Assembly (NCBI RefSeq): GCF_026914265.1
Contig: NC_069135.1
Coordinates: 16,236,406-16,300,405, forward strand
DNA length: 64,000 bases
Direction of reading: 5' to 3'
DNA from: Mya arenaria
Taxonomy: Eukaryota > Mollusca > Bivalvia > Myida > Myidae
Part shown: positions 12,536 through 25,521 of the stretch, piece after piece
How positions within the stretch are numbered: the stretch's first letter is position 1
Layout: every line of letters starts with the position of its first letter
Notes under the pieces: model-generated
Told to the model about the DNA's origin: nothing
The model's database searches: none
The model's input: the letters and a program-made list of their open reading frames with translations, nothing else
Made by a program: the position numbers and the translations under genes

Positions 12536-12728
12536 ATACTATACTATCCTGAATCCCCTATCCTACCATACCCCCTATCCTATCCTATCATATCCTCTAT
12601 CCTATCCTATCCTCTATCCTATCCTATCCTATCCTATCCAGTCCTGTCCTGTCCTATCCTATCCTATCCTATCCTCTCTCTTAACCTCCCTCCTATCCTA
12701 TCCTATCCTCTCCTCTCCCATCCCATCC
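12536..12728. repeat. TATCC-type satellite array, right part
   Basis: Continuation of the array beyond the inserted element, richer in plain TATCC pentamers. Confidence 0.9.
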
Positions 12729-15424
12729 ATCAATCTTCAATTATTGTCAATCCCTACTTGGTATCTAGACATTTGCGCATCAATTATGCAAATTATTTAA
12801 ACGTAACTTAAAAAATTAAGAACAAACCTTTTTTTAATTCATTGAAGAAAATGGAAATGTAAAATTAACTTGTAAATGACATAAAAAAGTGGTAATTTGT
12901 ATGCTACCAAGTTTTTGTAACCAGATAACTTGTACTTGATTAATTTGGAACATTACTCAAAGCAGTCAGTTTTTTTAATTATAAATGAATCAGCTTTGAG
13001 TCAATCCTTAAGTTGAAAATAAAAAAAATTGAACCCTGATTTGTCAACTATTTGTAAGAACGCGTCTGGCAAGCATTTTTATTTCCATGTTTATTGCAAT
13101 AAAAATATGAGGGAAAAATCATTTCAACAGTATGAAAGATATTTACACAGCCTCATAATTGAGTTCTAGTTTATATATAGGTAAATAAATAGAACATCTC
13201 AAAAACTCACCTATCCAGGAGGGCTTTCCACACTTCTTGCACTGACTTCTTTGGCACATCTCGTTGAAACGAGATGGTTACACTAAAGATCTGTTATGTT
13301 TTACTTCACCGGTGATTTCCCTCTCTCAAAAGTTTCTAGAACTTAGTTATTTACCTTTTCTATGTTCACCCACCTGCCAGTAGCAGACAACAGTTATGTG
13401 CATGTGGGTTATATTTTCTTGTGTCATATACCGTATGGGGGGGGGGGCCAACGAAGATAAATACGTACGGTCAAAATATCATCCTTATATATAATAACAA
13501 GGTAGGGGCATGCTACCTACTGCGATCCTTTATACACTATATAACTGTAATTTGTATCATTAGTCATGCATTGGTCATAACTTTATAACTATAACATCAC
13601 ATTTTAATGTATTATTCTAAAACACACACACAAATAAACCCATACAGGTTGGGTTATTTAAATAAAGGAAGAAAAACGCATGCAGGTACATGTATGCACA
13701 TACCCATTCTAATAAACCATTTTCATAATGATACAGACGCAATAAATCGATCATGAATTTCTGTATATCTGGCGTTCCATGCAGGTGAGGTACTCCAAAT
13801 GACGCCAGCATAAACATGTGTGCTTTTGACGACGAAAGCACTTTTTTAGTTGAATTGATAACAGTATTTTAATATTTTGGAATATTAATATGACTATGGT
13901 TTAATCGAAACTTATACAACTGCATCGCAAACAAATAAAACGTGTGTGCGTTCCTATTCTAAAATGCGCATCTCACTGAAAATACACTATAAATGTGCCA
14001 GTATTGATCGTTTTCCACTGAGATCTATACTACAACTATGCATTGTCTAAACAATAAAATAGTTTTATCTGACAATATTTCTTATCAGGTATCAATGTAT
14101 TTCTGGCATTCTACTCCTAAATCATAAAGTTATTATGCGACATAATGAATAAGAAGAAAACATGATCATCCATTAAGTATGATACATGTGATGCTTGGGG
14201 ATGTATGCGAACATGAATCATTTAGAAGTTTTGGAAACCTTCAGTTTAGTGAGGCTATTTAAACTGGTCTGCAGTCTGCTAAATTTGTTGATTTATTACT
14301 TCTTATGAATAGTCGGCTTTAATAACTTAAGACATCCAGTTTCCCCGGCTACCCCGTAAAATGTTGATATCAGTTGAAAGTTTTTGCTGATTACTTACAG
14401 CCTTACATTATAGAAAACATAATTTACCAAAATATGACATCAACAATGCATACTGTACAGTTATTCACATTTGAATCTGCTCTTTATTAGTTCGCAATCT
14501 TTGAAGGTCAACAAGAAATTTGTTTGTTATATCTGGGAGTAGGGTTTGTTATTGGTCCCAGGTTATATTAGTTTCGGTTATGTAACCCAAGGGATATTTC
14601 TCACTGCGAATATTACAGCTCTTTTTACATGTTTTATACTGCACATAGTCTGTAAGTTACATCAAAGTAATAATTATGAGGTCAACTGGCTTACCAAATG
14701 CACATAATGACATATTAATTTATGTATCTGATACCATAAGTTTGTCTGTAGTAAAAATAGAACCAATAACAAAAAAGCCTATTCCCAGAGTAAAAGTAAC
14801 GGCTCACGTATGGATTGCTGGCCTTTTATACATGTACTCCATAATCTATACAATGGTTATATACAATGTCTTCAGGCTAAATTTCTAGTCCGTGATGTCG
14901 CTTCAATCCCTCTGAAAATTGTTGTGTGCTACGATCTGATGACGAAATGTTATTCGAAATAGTGGATTCAAAATGGTCGACACTTTTAAGTGTCACGTAA
15001 ATCCTGTCAAATTATTACGTTTCAGTTGATAAAAGAGTATGCCTTTTTGAAATTGTATATGGATTTTGACACTTGTATGTATATTTTACTTAAAGGACCT
15101 ACTAATAATTCAACATTGGCTTAAAATACAATTTCAGAGCAAACGAAATACACTTTATTAATTTTTCCTAAAACGGTAAAATATTTTAAGGGAAATGCTA
15201 AATGGCCTGAACTGGTTGGGAATAGGACTAATTATCAGACAATATGTTGGTAATGATTATGGCAACCAGTGTCGGACGAAAATGTATTTGCCAATTGTGC
15301 TTTTATTACGGCCATTAAGGCATTAAAAATAATTTTAATTGTGTAAAAAAGAATGTTGGACAAGGATTTTCAGCCAAGTTTTAAATGATCGGAAAAACAA
15401 ACATTTATCAGCATTTTGTTATTA
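12729..15424. other. Noncoding stretch
   Basis: No exon recognised. Contains a poly-G run near 13438-13447. Confidence 0.4.
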
Positions 15425-16639
15425 GGCCCCCAAAAAATATGCCTGTGTTTCCGGTAACCCGAACGACCCTATTTTTTCCTCACCGACCCTAATCTTATTT
15501 TAGACATAAAAGTAAAAAAAATATCGTCATTATTTTCATTGTTCGTCTGTCTCTGTCCCCGAAAAAATAAACTTTCATTCCTGATTATGTATTACCGAGA
15601 CGCTTTGTCAACAGGAAATAAAAATGGCGGAGTTTGGCGAACCCTCTCCGATATCTTCAAATTGGCAAAAGCATGTTTATGGTCCAAGCACGTGGTTGGT
15701 TACAGGAGACTTATTTTGCTGTCTTTATAATGAAAATATAAAGGAAATAGTTCCCTGTGTTTTTATCCATGTCCAAAATAAAACTTACTTTTTTACAATT
15801 AGACTTTGCGTATATCATGCAGTCTTCTTACAATTACTGAATTAGGCTTTGCGAATTCATGCAGGCTAACTGCAAGGTTCCAATACACATTTTATTAATC
15901 GTTACATTAATTAATCCGCAGTTATCAATGGTTATTTATTTTGCCTAATTTAGGTCCCATCAACTGTAATCCAAACAAAAACCTGCGAAAGGTAACAATC
16001 CATTAATTGCAAAGTGTGGTACAATGTGTGACGTCAGAGCACAAGCGGTGATAAGATCAAAGGCGCATGGCTATGGTTGTATTTAAATCAGTCAGTCGAA
16101 TACCGTATGATCCCATTTGATTGCCAGGATTTCGTCTAGGCTGGTAAGAAAATACCATACGTTCAAAAAAATTATGAACAATAATCATCGTCTTGGAATC
16201 TTAAACCAATGACCGAAATGTTTGAATTCACTACAAATACAAATGAAACTTTGATTGTACGAAAATAAGGTACATAAAATAACTCCATATCCGCGTTTAC
16301 TTGTTCTATTATCAACCTTCCCCCACTTAAGAGAGCTCAGAGTTGACAAGAAAATCAGTGATTTTCTTCAAGCAAATTAACAAATTTGGTTGATAATTGT
16401 CAGTTTGGCTATAACATTATCACAGATTTGTAGAAATAGAAGTGCTGGATTTGTTCTTAAACAATGCTGTTTTTTCTGACATTGTGAATTATGAAACGCT
16501 TAGATATTACATAATTGATGTGATGCAACAGAATATTGCATAAGATCAAAACTGTAAAAAAAAAAAAAAATCCCGACCAATCGAACCTAATTTTTTTTCC
16601 GCCATGTTACCAGAAAAACAGGTACTTTTTTATTTGGCC
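15425..16639. mobile_element. PIF/Harbinger-like nonautonomous DNA transposon
   Basis: The left end reads GGCCCCCAAAAAATATGCCT then GTGTTTCCGGTAAC; the right end read inward gives GGCCAAATAAAAAAGTACCT then GTTTTTCTGGTAAC. So about 34 bp of imperfect terminal inverted repeat start with GGCC. Both flanks are TTA, the usual duplication for PIF/Harbinger elements. The interior (1215 bp overall) has no recognisable transposase; a short frame from ATGGCGGAGTTTGGCG at 15624 is unassigned. It sits ~600 bp upstream of the phosphatase coding start. Confidence 0.65.
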
Positions 16640-17250
16640 TTAAAAATATTTTTCTGCCAAAGACTTAAAAATCATTAATGCACGCTGAAAGTTAATGTTA
16701 GTACATAAGTAGGCTAAACTGGATAAAAAAGTAACTGGGCTAAACAGATCCGATTCCTGTGGCCATGCAGTCATTTTCCTGATTTGGGCTGTCTACCATT
16801 CAGTTAAGCTTAGCATAGTTTAAACTCATTTCCTTGAGCTTCATTGTGACACAAGTTGATAGTATATATTACAAAATGATTTTCAGATTACTGGATAGCT
16901 AACCCAGTATTGCTGTCCACTGTAAAAGCGGTGGTCAAAAATTGTACAATTCCTGATTTAAAAATGTTTTGATGCTCATCATGTGTGTGAGAGTTTGGTA
17001 TTGTTACAACTAATTTCAAGGACTGTAAAAGGTCATGAAAAGTGCCCCTAGAGGGTCTTAAACCCCTTTAAGCTTAAAGGAATATTTACTGCAATAGTAT
17101 TGTCATTATTTTGTAATGTTAGTTATAATGCATAAATGTTTTATATTTTTTGCAACAATTTTGTTGATGTTTACCATATCATCATAACTTTGTTATATAT
17201 AGCAGTAAATTAAGCCCAATTTCATTTGTGTGTGTGTTTACAGAACATAA
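16640..17250 (+). other. Upstream region and 5' UTR boundary of the acid phosphatase
   Basis: A pyrimidine/TG tract ending in TTTACAG at 17243 sits eight bases before the start codon and is a good acceptor, so the coding start probably lies in a second exon with a noncoding first exon further upstream. That first exon was not identified. Confidence 0.4.
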
Positions 17251-20200
17251 ATGATGATGGACTGGTTGCATAGTGTGGTTTTATTGCTGGTCCTACTAGC
17301 TGTGTCTGGACTCCCGCAGGAGGGGACATATGAGGGGATACAAGATGGAACACAGGGACCTCTTGTTAAGAAACAAGAGCTTAAGGCTAACAGGGATAAT
17401 CTTAAGGTGTCTGAGAGTAGTCTTCAACCACAGCAAATACACATCAGGTGAGGGCTAAATTATGAAAATAATTATTTCAACATTTTCTATTGAATAATTC
17501 TTATGACAAAAACCCATAGAAATTGTGGTAAAAATAGTAAAAAAAAAATGTTGCGGTTGGATGGACAGACAGATGCACAGAAAGGGTGATCACCTTTTGT
17601 GGGGGCCTTGATTTACTGTCTAGAACAGTTTATCATTAGTTGTGTACTACAATGGATCATCATATAGTGAAAGATGCTAGGAATAGGAAAGCTTGACGTT
17701 TGTTGTGTTTTACTCAGTTTAATTATACAAGTCACATATTAGTTCTCTTCATGATGTTTTTCTTTCCTTATGATCATATTCATATGTTTGTTTTTCAGTC
17801 TTGGAGATAGTTCAAGGGATATGACAGTGATGTGGGCAACAGAGGGGTATGATTCGTCTGTTGTAGAGTACCACACGGGGGACCGTACACAGTTACAGAG
17901 GGCGGAGGGCCAGACAATGAAGCTTGATGACACTAATGATGCGGGGCTCAAACACTTACATCATGTCACCCTGCGAAACCTAGGCCCCAAGACTAAATAT
18001 TTCTACCAAGTCAGAGGTGAGATATGGAAGATTGAAAGATGCATTAAATTGTTTAACAGAAAGTATATTACTATGACTTGTTTCACTATATATATTCATT
18101 TCACAGTAAAAAATATTTATATGTGCACATGTACATGTCTTTCAAAATAAAGACAATGTGTATTACTGTAACATGATATCCAATTTTTTGTAATGATACC
18201 TAATGATATGCAAAAAATAGCTTAATTGCCAGAGTAAGTTACAATTTTAATTTGAAACAATGATTCAGTATATTTGTTAGATTGAAAATTTAAGAAGTAT
18301 TTAAATTGTGTGCAGTGAATTCATTTTTTATGTCTGGGAGTAGGATTATTGTAATTGATCCCAGATGATATCAAACAGATGAAAGATACCAATTGTGGAA
18401 ACAAAGCATGCATAGTATTTGCATTTAATCAATATCAATCATTCAATGATAAATCTGTTAAATTGTCTTATTGATTGAATTCAAATCAGACTGTCATTTC
18501 ACACACAGGAAGTCTAAAACGGATCCCAGTGCATATTTTTTGTCCATGTGCGACATCCGACTTAAGAGTTTTAGTTTCTTTGAAATATGCTTGCCAGTAT
18601 TGAAAATCATAAAATGACCATTTCTGTTAATATTTGGTGAATCATTTTTTTATATCATTTTGTTTCACTCATGTAAAATGAACAATTCCAATGGCTTTTG
18701 CTGATTTAAAGATTTATTTGTTGATACATGTTTTAAACCCAAAATTTATCTGTTTTGTTTTTTCAGTCACAAAATATGTTGGACTAACAAAGTGTATTTT
18801 TATAATTAAGATGTCCGAATGGTTTATTATTTGAAAATCCAAAAATTGCATAATTCAAATGTGACTTTCATCTTCATTTTTGTGTTGCCTGAAGAGCATG
18901 ATAGACAGAGGAATTATTTTGTCCAACTGCTTGGTGTAGAATCTTAAAAAATGGTAGTTTTTGGGTCATAAGAAATTATGGTGACCTTTAGTAGAATAAG
19001 TATGGGTGTTTTTGTTTCTGGTCATTTACCTCTGAACATCCTAGTGTAGAGTCCTTAAACTTGGTAAACACATTACTCATGTGATTTTGGAGTCAAAATG
19101 TCAATGGTCAATGTGACCTTTGCTAGTATAATTATAGGTGCCCCTAATAGGCAACACATTTTAGATTTTTGTTAACCCCTCTTATTATTATTTAATGTTA
19201 TTCATTTATTTATCATTATCAGGACAATCAGATGACACACTGAGTGAATCGTACAGTTTCACCGTCCCTCCTGTACACGACGGCAACACTCACATGTTCA
19301 TGGTTTACGGGGATCTGGGAACACAGACCAACAACATTCAGTTCCTGCTCCAGGAGGCCTTGAATGAGAAGTATGAGGCAATCTTCCACATCGGGGACAT
19401 CGCCTATAACCTGAGTAGCAAGAATGGTGAAATTGGTGACAAATTTCTGAGGCAGATTGAGAAGGTCTCTGCTAGGATACCATACATGACAGTACCTGGT
19501 GACCATGAGACAGATCATAACTATGTACACTACCGTCACAGGTTTTCCATGCCTAACCTTCCATGGCCTATGCCCAGTAACAAGTTGTGGTACAGTATTG
19601 ATGTTGGCCCCATTCACTTCATCATGTACTCAACAGAAGTGTTTTTCTATGACGATGAAAATACTGAAGCCATGTTGAACTGGTTAAAGGAAGATCTTGA
19701 TAAAGCAAACTCAGAAAGATCTGCAAGACCGTGGATAATAGCTATGGGTCATAAGCCAATGTACTGTTCTGTTGATGACATAAATGCAGACTGTAGCAGA
19801 AGTAACCCTGTGGTACGTAGAGAACTGGAGGATCTGTTTTACGCTGAAGGGGTGGATTTGATTATATCAGCACATCAACATTTGTATCAGCGTACTTGGC
19901 CAGTGTATAAGAAACGTGCCACTCAGAATAACTACAGGCATCCTTCAGCCCCAGTGCATCTGATTATTGGTACTCTGGGCTTGCACTACATGGTAGATAA
20001 GGCGAACAATGAAGGTGGTCAATGGTTAGCGTTTTCAATGGACGAACCGGGACGCGAGTCATTCGGACGACTGAAGGTGTACAATGCCACTCACTTGTCA
20101 TGGGAAGTGAGAGAGTGCTTGAATAACAGAGTTATAGACACAATGTGGATAAACCAGCCTTACCATAGACCTTTTACACAACCACGTGTGTTTTTTCCCA

Positions 20201-20463
20201 ATCCTCTCGGGGAAATGGGTCAGGAATGGATGGACGATCAAACCGAGTCCTACGGCCTTGAATCATTCCTTGGTTTACGTGGGAAACATTATGGTGATGA
20301 TTACCAGACCAAACTCACTGTACTGTTTTGTGTGTTTATTATTTGTCTTCTTGGGTTGATTGCTCGGAAGAAAGTGCTCAGCTTTGTGAGGATAATCTGC
20401 CTAAGGAAGGAACCTTGCAATAAGATCAAGGCTGGCCTGAGTCCAGGGGGAGCTAATGTTTAA
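17251..20463 (+). CDS. ACP7: Purple acid phosphatase, ACP7 type (metallophosphoesterase)
   Basis: Three coding exons (17251-17447, 17799-18016, 19223-20463) join in phase to 551 residues. Residues 1-20 are a hydrophobic signal peptide (VVLLLVLLAVSG). The N-terminal fibronectin-like domain is recognisable from QIHISLGDSSRDMTVMWAT to the FYQVRG boundary. The metallophosphatase domain carries YGDLG (Asp ~169), HIGDIAY (~197-200), PGDHE (~231-234), AMGHKP (His ~315) and SAHQHLYQRTWP (His ~356, 358). These match the five blocks of binuclear metal-site phosphatases, except that the usual GNHE is GDHE. The family hydrolyses phosphomonoesters, generally outside the cytosol. A hydrophobic segment LTVLFCVFIICLLGLIA followed by basic residues near 505-525 predicts a C-terminal membrane anchor. 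The last exon is unusually large and encodes the whole catalytic domain. The gene is convergent with the glycerate kinase. Confidence 0.92.
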
Positions 20464-22420
20464 ATGAAAAAAATCATAATTTGTGACAAAGTTTCAGGTC
20501 TTTGAAAATAGTATAAAATTGTGCCTTTAAAAACATCTGGCTCTGTGATATTGGGTGGCCTATAGTCAAAGCAAGATCTTATCAGTTTATTGTTAAAAAA
20601 AATGATTGGGCTTCTCATTCATAATTTGCCTGAAATCAAAAATCAAAAATGTCTATTTTTATTTTTTTATGAAGGATGGCTCGTATTATTCCTTTAATTG
20701 GCAGTTGGGTCACAAACTTTTATATTCAAGTGAATACCTTGTCAAACAAACATTGTATGCTTGTACGCCTGTATAAGAGATCTAATTCTAATAGCTCCAT
20801 ATTGGATATCCATGGACAGTCACAGTTATATGATAATTGCATTCCAAGTGCTACATGTATTAAGCGAGAAAGAATGGTGATCAGGTTGTGAATCTTTAAC
20901 ATCAGTCATGTACATCATAGGTATAGTTCCTCATCAATACATGTGTACTAACATAGGGCATAGTTTATGGATTTGAACATGTCATATTTCATCCAACAAT
21001 CCATACATTTACATTTTAATAACTCATCGAACATTCTGATGTAAGTGTTGTCCAATATTTATGCAACTTAATAAGTGCTGACCAATTCATGCAAATATTT
21101 ATTCATGTATTATAAAATTTATACAGTAGCTTTTAATGAGTGGTTTACACAGTATTGTACCAGATCAGCCTATGTAATGTTCATATATATTGATCAATTT
21201 CCGATATTTAATTGAGTTTTATAACCTGTCACTAGTGATATTAAACGACTCAAATTTTCCTAAGGATCAAGCATGATTATTTGTTGTTAAGATTTTTTTA
21301 ACAGTGTAAGGAAATATAGTCTGGTATTTTAAAGTGTTAGATAATTCAACATCATTCATCAATAAATTCTGATTTTTGGTATAATATTTATGTTTGTTTC
21401 AACCTTATTTTTTTAAAAAGGAATATATTTTGTACATGAATAGAACCAATTAATATATTATGATTAGATGTTATGTCTCTGCCAATTTTATTATGCATGT
21501 GTATTTTATGCTTAAGTGAAATAATTCAATTTGAGTACATTTCATTCTTGCGCTATCATTGTGTATTTCCATTCTCATTCAAAAGTTTTCAGACAATCAC
21601 TGATGTTGGTATCAATTGAACAGCTCTAAGTTTTAACATGGTAAATTGTCATTTTTTTCTTATAGAACATAGAACCAGTCCAATTCCTATAATCGGTAGT
21701 CAGATATAAACTGACTGAAATTATAGAATTTGCTTGAATCTTTTGTCATTCATACATGAGTTAAAGCCCATGACATTATCACGTGTTAAACACATTTTGA
21801 GTAAATGTCTGGTACAAGTTCTGTAATTGGGTAGCTACATGTATGTACATATGTCAAGGCCTTTAGAACAAGACTTAGTGAGATCTTGTCTTGAATGATC
21901 CCTTGCAAATTGAAGTAGTACTGTATACAATTATATTACAGTGGTTAGCAAACGTCAAAATATAAAATAATATTAAATAATTTTTCTTCAATATTTTAGG
22001 TTTGAAATACATGTCAATGTGAATCATTTGAAATTGGCTGCTGTATTGAGTTATAATTTAGTCTATTAACATGTATGTAGTGTTTGTTAAGCAACATGTA
22101 TGTTTTTTTCATTTACATTCAAATACATCAAATCGTTGTAAATATATTCATGTACATTGTCTCATTGCAAACAGTAATTACTAGTATTTGCTGCATAATA
22201 TGTGACATCAGTGGTGTACTGTATCCGATCAAGAATATGTGAAAATGATCATGCAACTGTGAGGGTGTTGCTTTGCTTCATTTTTTTTGTACAGATAGAT
22301 TTGTTTATATCGTTAATTATGTATATTTTGTGATAAACTAACATTTGTTATTAGATTGTATAATATGCCATCACTGGGAATATTATTTGAAGAGAATAAA
22401 TAATCTAAAAATATTTATTT
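20464..22420 (+). other. Probable 3' UTR of the acid phosphatase
   Basis: AT-rich sequence without exons follows the stop codon. Candidate polyadenylation signals AATAAA occur at 21361 and about 22395; neither can be chosen from sequence alone. Confidence 0.4.
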
Positions 22421-25400
22421 TCTATACACCGTTCCTCCGTGTAAATGTTGACAACAAAACCCTTGCTGGTCTGGCAGCAATCTCTTATGTTATATCAACA
22501 CAAAATGTCATGTAGGTTGCTAAAGTGAACTAAAACGGGAGTCTTTGGGTCAAGGTTGTCAGTTTTGAAAGCCTGCTCTTAAAGGCTGTTGTATGAAGAC
22601 AGGTCAGGCTCACAGGTAAAGTTATTTGTTACAAAAAACAGCAATAGTTTTACCCCTCTAGCCCATTGTCTCTGCATGAACACATTTCAGCATAAAAGCA
22701 AGTAGCGGGTATATTTCTCTGTTTCATTATAAGAAAAGCACCCAATACTCCACTTTAGTTTACCTCACTCATCATACAGATGTGTGTCCTGCCTTATATG
22801 TCTATTGTTTTTGACAACAATAATGAAGACTAATGTTTGGGACAACGCCAATCATAGGACTGACTCGCAGAACATTCATCACACAAAGCAGGCGGAATTC
22901 TGTTTTGATGTAGTTGAAGACAGTAGTGGAATAAGTCACAGAAGATTTATTGGAAGAACAAAGGAGCTATAAGGCTAATAAAAGATAATCTTATCGTGTT
23001 GGCCTTTTCAATCTTTTTTTCCACACATGGCTCGAGAATGGTTTGATCTGGAAACATGAACCTTCAGTGGAAAGCTTCCGTTGGCAATAAGATAACCCCT
23101 ATTGTTTTTGAGGTCAAAAATACCAATCAACAGTCTTGAGAAAACTTTATCACAAAATTACCCCAGAACAGTTTGACCTAAATATTAAGCTTTATTGCAC
23201 GATTGCCTTACAAGAGCAAATGACCCCTACTGATTTTCGTCAAATATCATGGTCACATACAACTGTTTTTTAAAACTCATTCTCATAACTGAGAACTGCT
23301 TTAGGACCATTAAACTTTAGTGGAAGGTTACTCTTGTCTCAGCAGGTGACCCATTATTTTTTAGGACAGTTCTTCAAAGGTCAAGGTCAGTTAAAGCAGT
23401 CTCGTGAAACTTTTGTCCCAAAAATAACCCAAGAACAGCGTGACCTAGGAGCCTGAAACTTCAGTGGTAGGTTGCCACTAGCCAAAAGTCCCCCTTTTTT
23501 TGGGCGAGGCATCGGTTGAGCAATGATCACAGTCAACAGCCTCATGAAACCACAGTTCCTTCATTGGAATGTTTGTCTTCACTTACATCTGAAACTTAGG
23601 CCACATTCACCAAAACAAAATAAAAGCAAAATTTTGATCCTCCAGCTGTACCAGAAGTCTATAGTAGTTGGAGGATTATGAATAAGTAAAATCAAGAACT
23701 TGATGTAGTGTCCTGGCAGTACATCATGAATGAATAAAGACTGTCTGCATCAATGATTCTATGATGGGAGTACACACACCAGCAGGGGTGTGTTGCATAA
23801 GCGACCTGCTACCTAACACTCAGTAACGAATGATTATGCAACTTAACTGTCCAAGGCGTGGTTGAAGCTACATGGCTTAGTGTGCTTTTTGACAAATTGA
23901 AAATCTGTATTTAAATTTTAAAATGAAACAGTTCAAATCCCATTGACTTTCTGGAGGCCTGGTTAAACCTTCCTAGCTCTTTCTAAAGTTCAACAGGAGA
24001 AAGCAGTTTTAAAAAAGCGGATGGATGCATAAGTGCATAAAAGAAGTATTATTTTTTGTGTTGAGTAAAACAAATTAGAAGAAAAAACAAACCTTGTTTA
24101 TAATGGAATAACTGCCAGGTGGCATTTTATAAGCACGAGTGATACACACGAGTATTTCGTGCACATATGAATGTAAAGGCATTCAGCGCTGGGGAGCCGA
24201 TATGTTCACATCGATTCAACTGATTGTTAAATTTTACAAGCCAATGTTTAAGGTGAGAGTTTTCTGTCATTATGCCATTTCATCATATGAATGATCTATT
24301 TGTTCTCACTTATATACATAGCATTGTAATTGACACTTGAATAACGTGATATAGTATGCATACATGAATCACATAAATGATATGTGTTTTATACATCATT
24401 GTTAGGGAGCTTACAGGTGATGAGGCCTGACATCTAGTGGTACGAGATAAATCCTGTAAATCTGGATGACAAACGGGCAGAGGTTTCTGAGTTTGCTCCA
24501 GAAGGAGCGTTTTATCTCAAGTTTTCCTCTGCCAGTCGACCATGTCTGTAAGCTCCATGTTTTTGCAAGCATGTGATTACCCAGACATACTTTGCTCATT
24601 TTGCTGTATGTGACAATCGGTCTCCCAAATCACTTCACTGAGACCAAAATAATACCATTGAAAAGTACTGGGGTATTGATTTTGTTGTTTTCTATAGGAG
24701 GTTATAGAATGGTATTCAGGGAAGTGCTCTTTATTGGTAGTTGCGTAAGCCTTATCCAGCATTTTTCACTTCAAATCAAAATAAAGTATGCTCCTTCACC
24801 AAGCATATCTGTTTAATACCAAGAATTATTTACTAGAGATAGGTATCATAGGAAAAAACATATAACGCTATAACTCAAAATATTTCATCAGCATATCAAG
24901 ACATAATGTTTTAAATAAAGAAAGATAATGCAAGGAAATTACTGAAGTTTTTTATGTTTATGTCACCATTGTTCCACTTTCTGTTATGAAAAAACACACA
25001 CTATAAATAGCAGTTATAAGAAATGTATTCAATTATCTTTATATGCATAGCAATTGTGAAATTTCTCTGCTTTAAATACAAACAAGTTGTAATGGTGAAT
25101 AATGTTATGAAAAGTTGTATAATGATCGTCTATTATACATGAAAAATGAATGTTTGAAAAATATGGCAATGCGTAGAGCTATCAGGAACTATTAAAATGC
25201 TATAAAACATAAACGGGCAACCCATTACGCTGTATAACATAAATGATAATGCCTCTTGCCCCCTACATATCACTACTTATTACTTTTGTTCCATATAAAT
25301 TTACCAAGAACACACATTTCAACAGCTATATTCTTTAGACATGACAGTTTTTGTAACCATCATTGTGCAATTTAATCAATTTAAATAATCTTTATAAGGT

Positions 25401-25521
25401 CGCAAATTTATTTCAAACAGTATAAAAAAATCAGCTTTATTGGTAATAAATATTTCTTGCAAAAAGGTTAATATTGAAAGAACTGGTCATTCATCAATGG
25501 AATAATTTTATTTTTATTTTT
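22421..25521. other. Intergenic region between convergent genes
   Basis: No exon recognised. The right part presumably includes the glycerate kinase 3' UTR; TTTATT (AATAAA on the minus strand) occurs at 25507 and 25436. A dispersed repeat lies at 23.0-23.6 kb. Confidence 0.4.
23030..23560. repeat. Degenerate dispersed repeat with internal tandem units
   Basis: Segments of the form CCTTCAGTGGAAAG/GGTTGC..., GACCCCTATTGTTTTT, GTCAAGGTCA and CTCGTGAAACTTTTGTCCCAAAA recur about three times with spacing around 130-180 bases. This matches a type of bivalve repeat made of diverged tandem units; no ends were defined. Confidence 0.5.

Noticed and set aside
9997-12800. Open frames rich in SYPLSYHIP
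   Set aside because: Translation of the TATCC satellite; no composition or homology of a real protein.
15624-15845. Frame MAEFGEPSPISSNWQKHVYG from a good ATG context
   Set aside because: Lies inside the PIF/Harbinger-like MITE, has no recognisable homology and no clear donor; kept only as a note on that element.
19228-19617. 129-codon frame antisense to the phosphatase
   Set aside because: Shadow of the conserved coding exon on the other strand.
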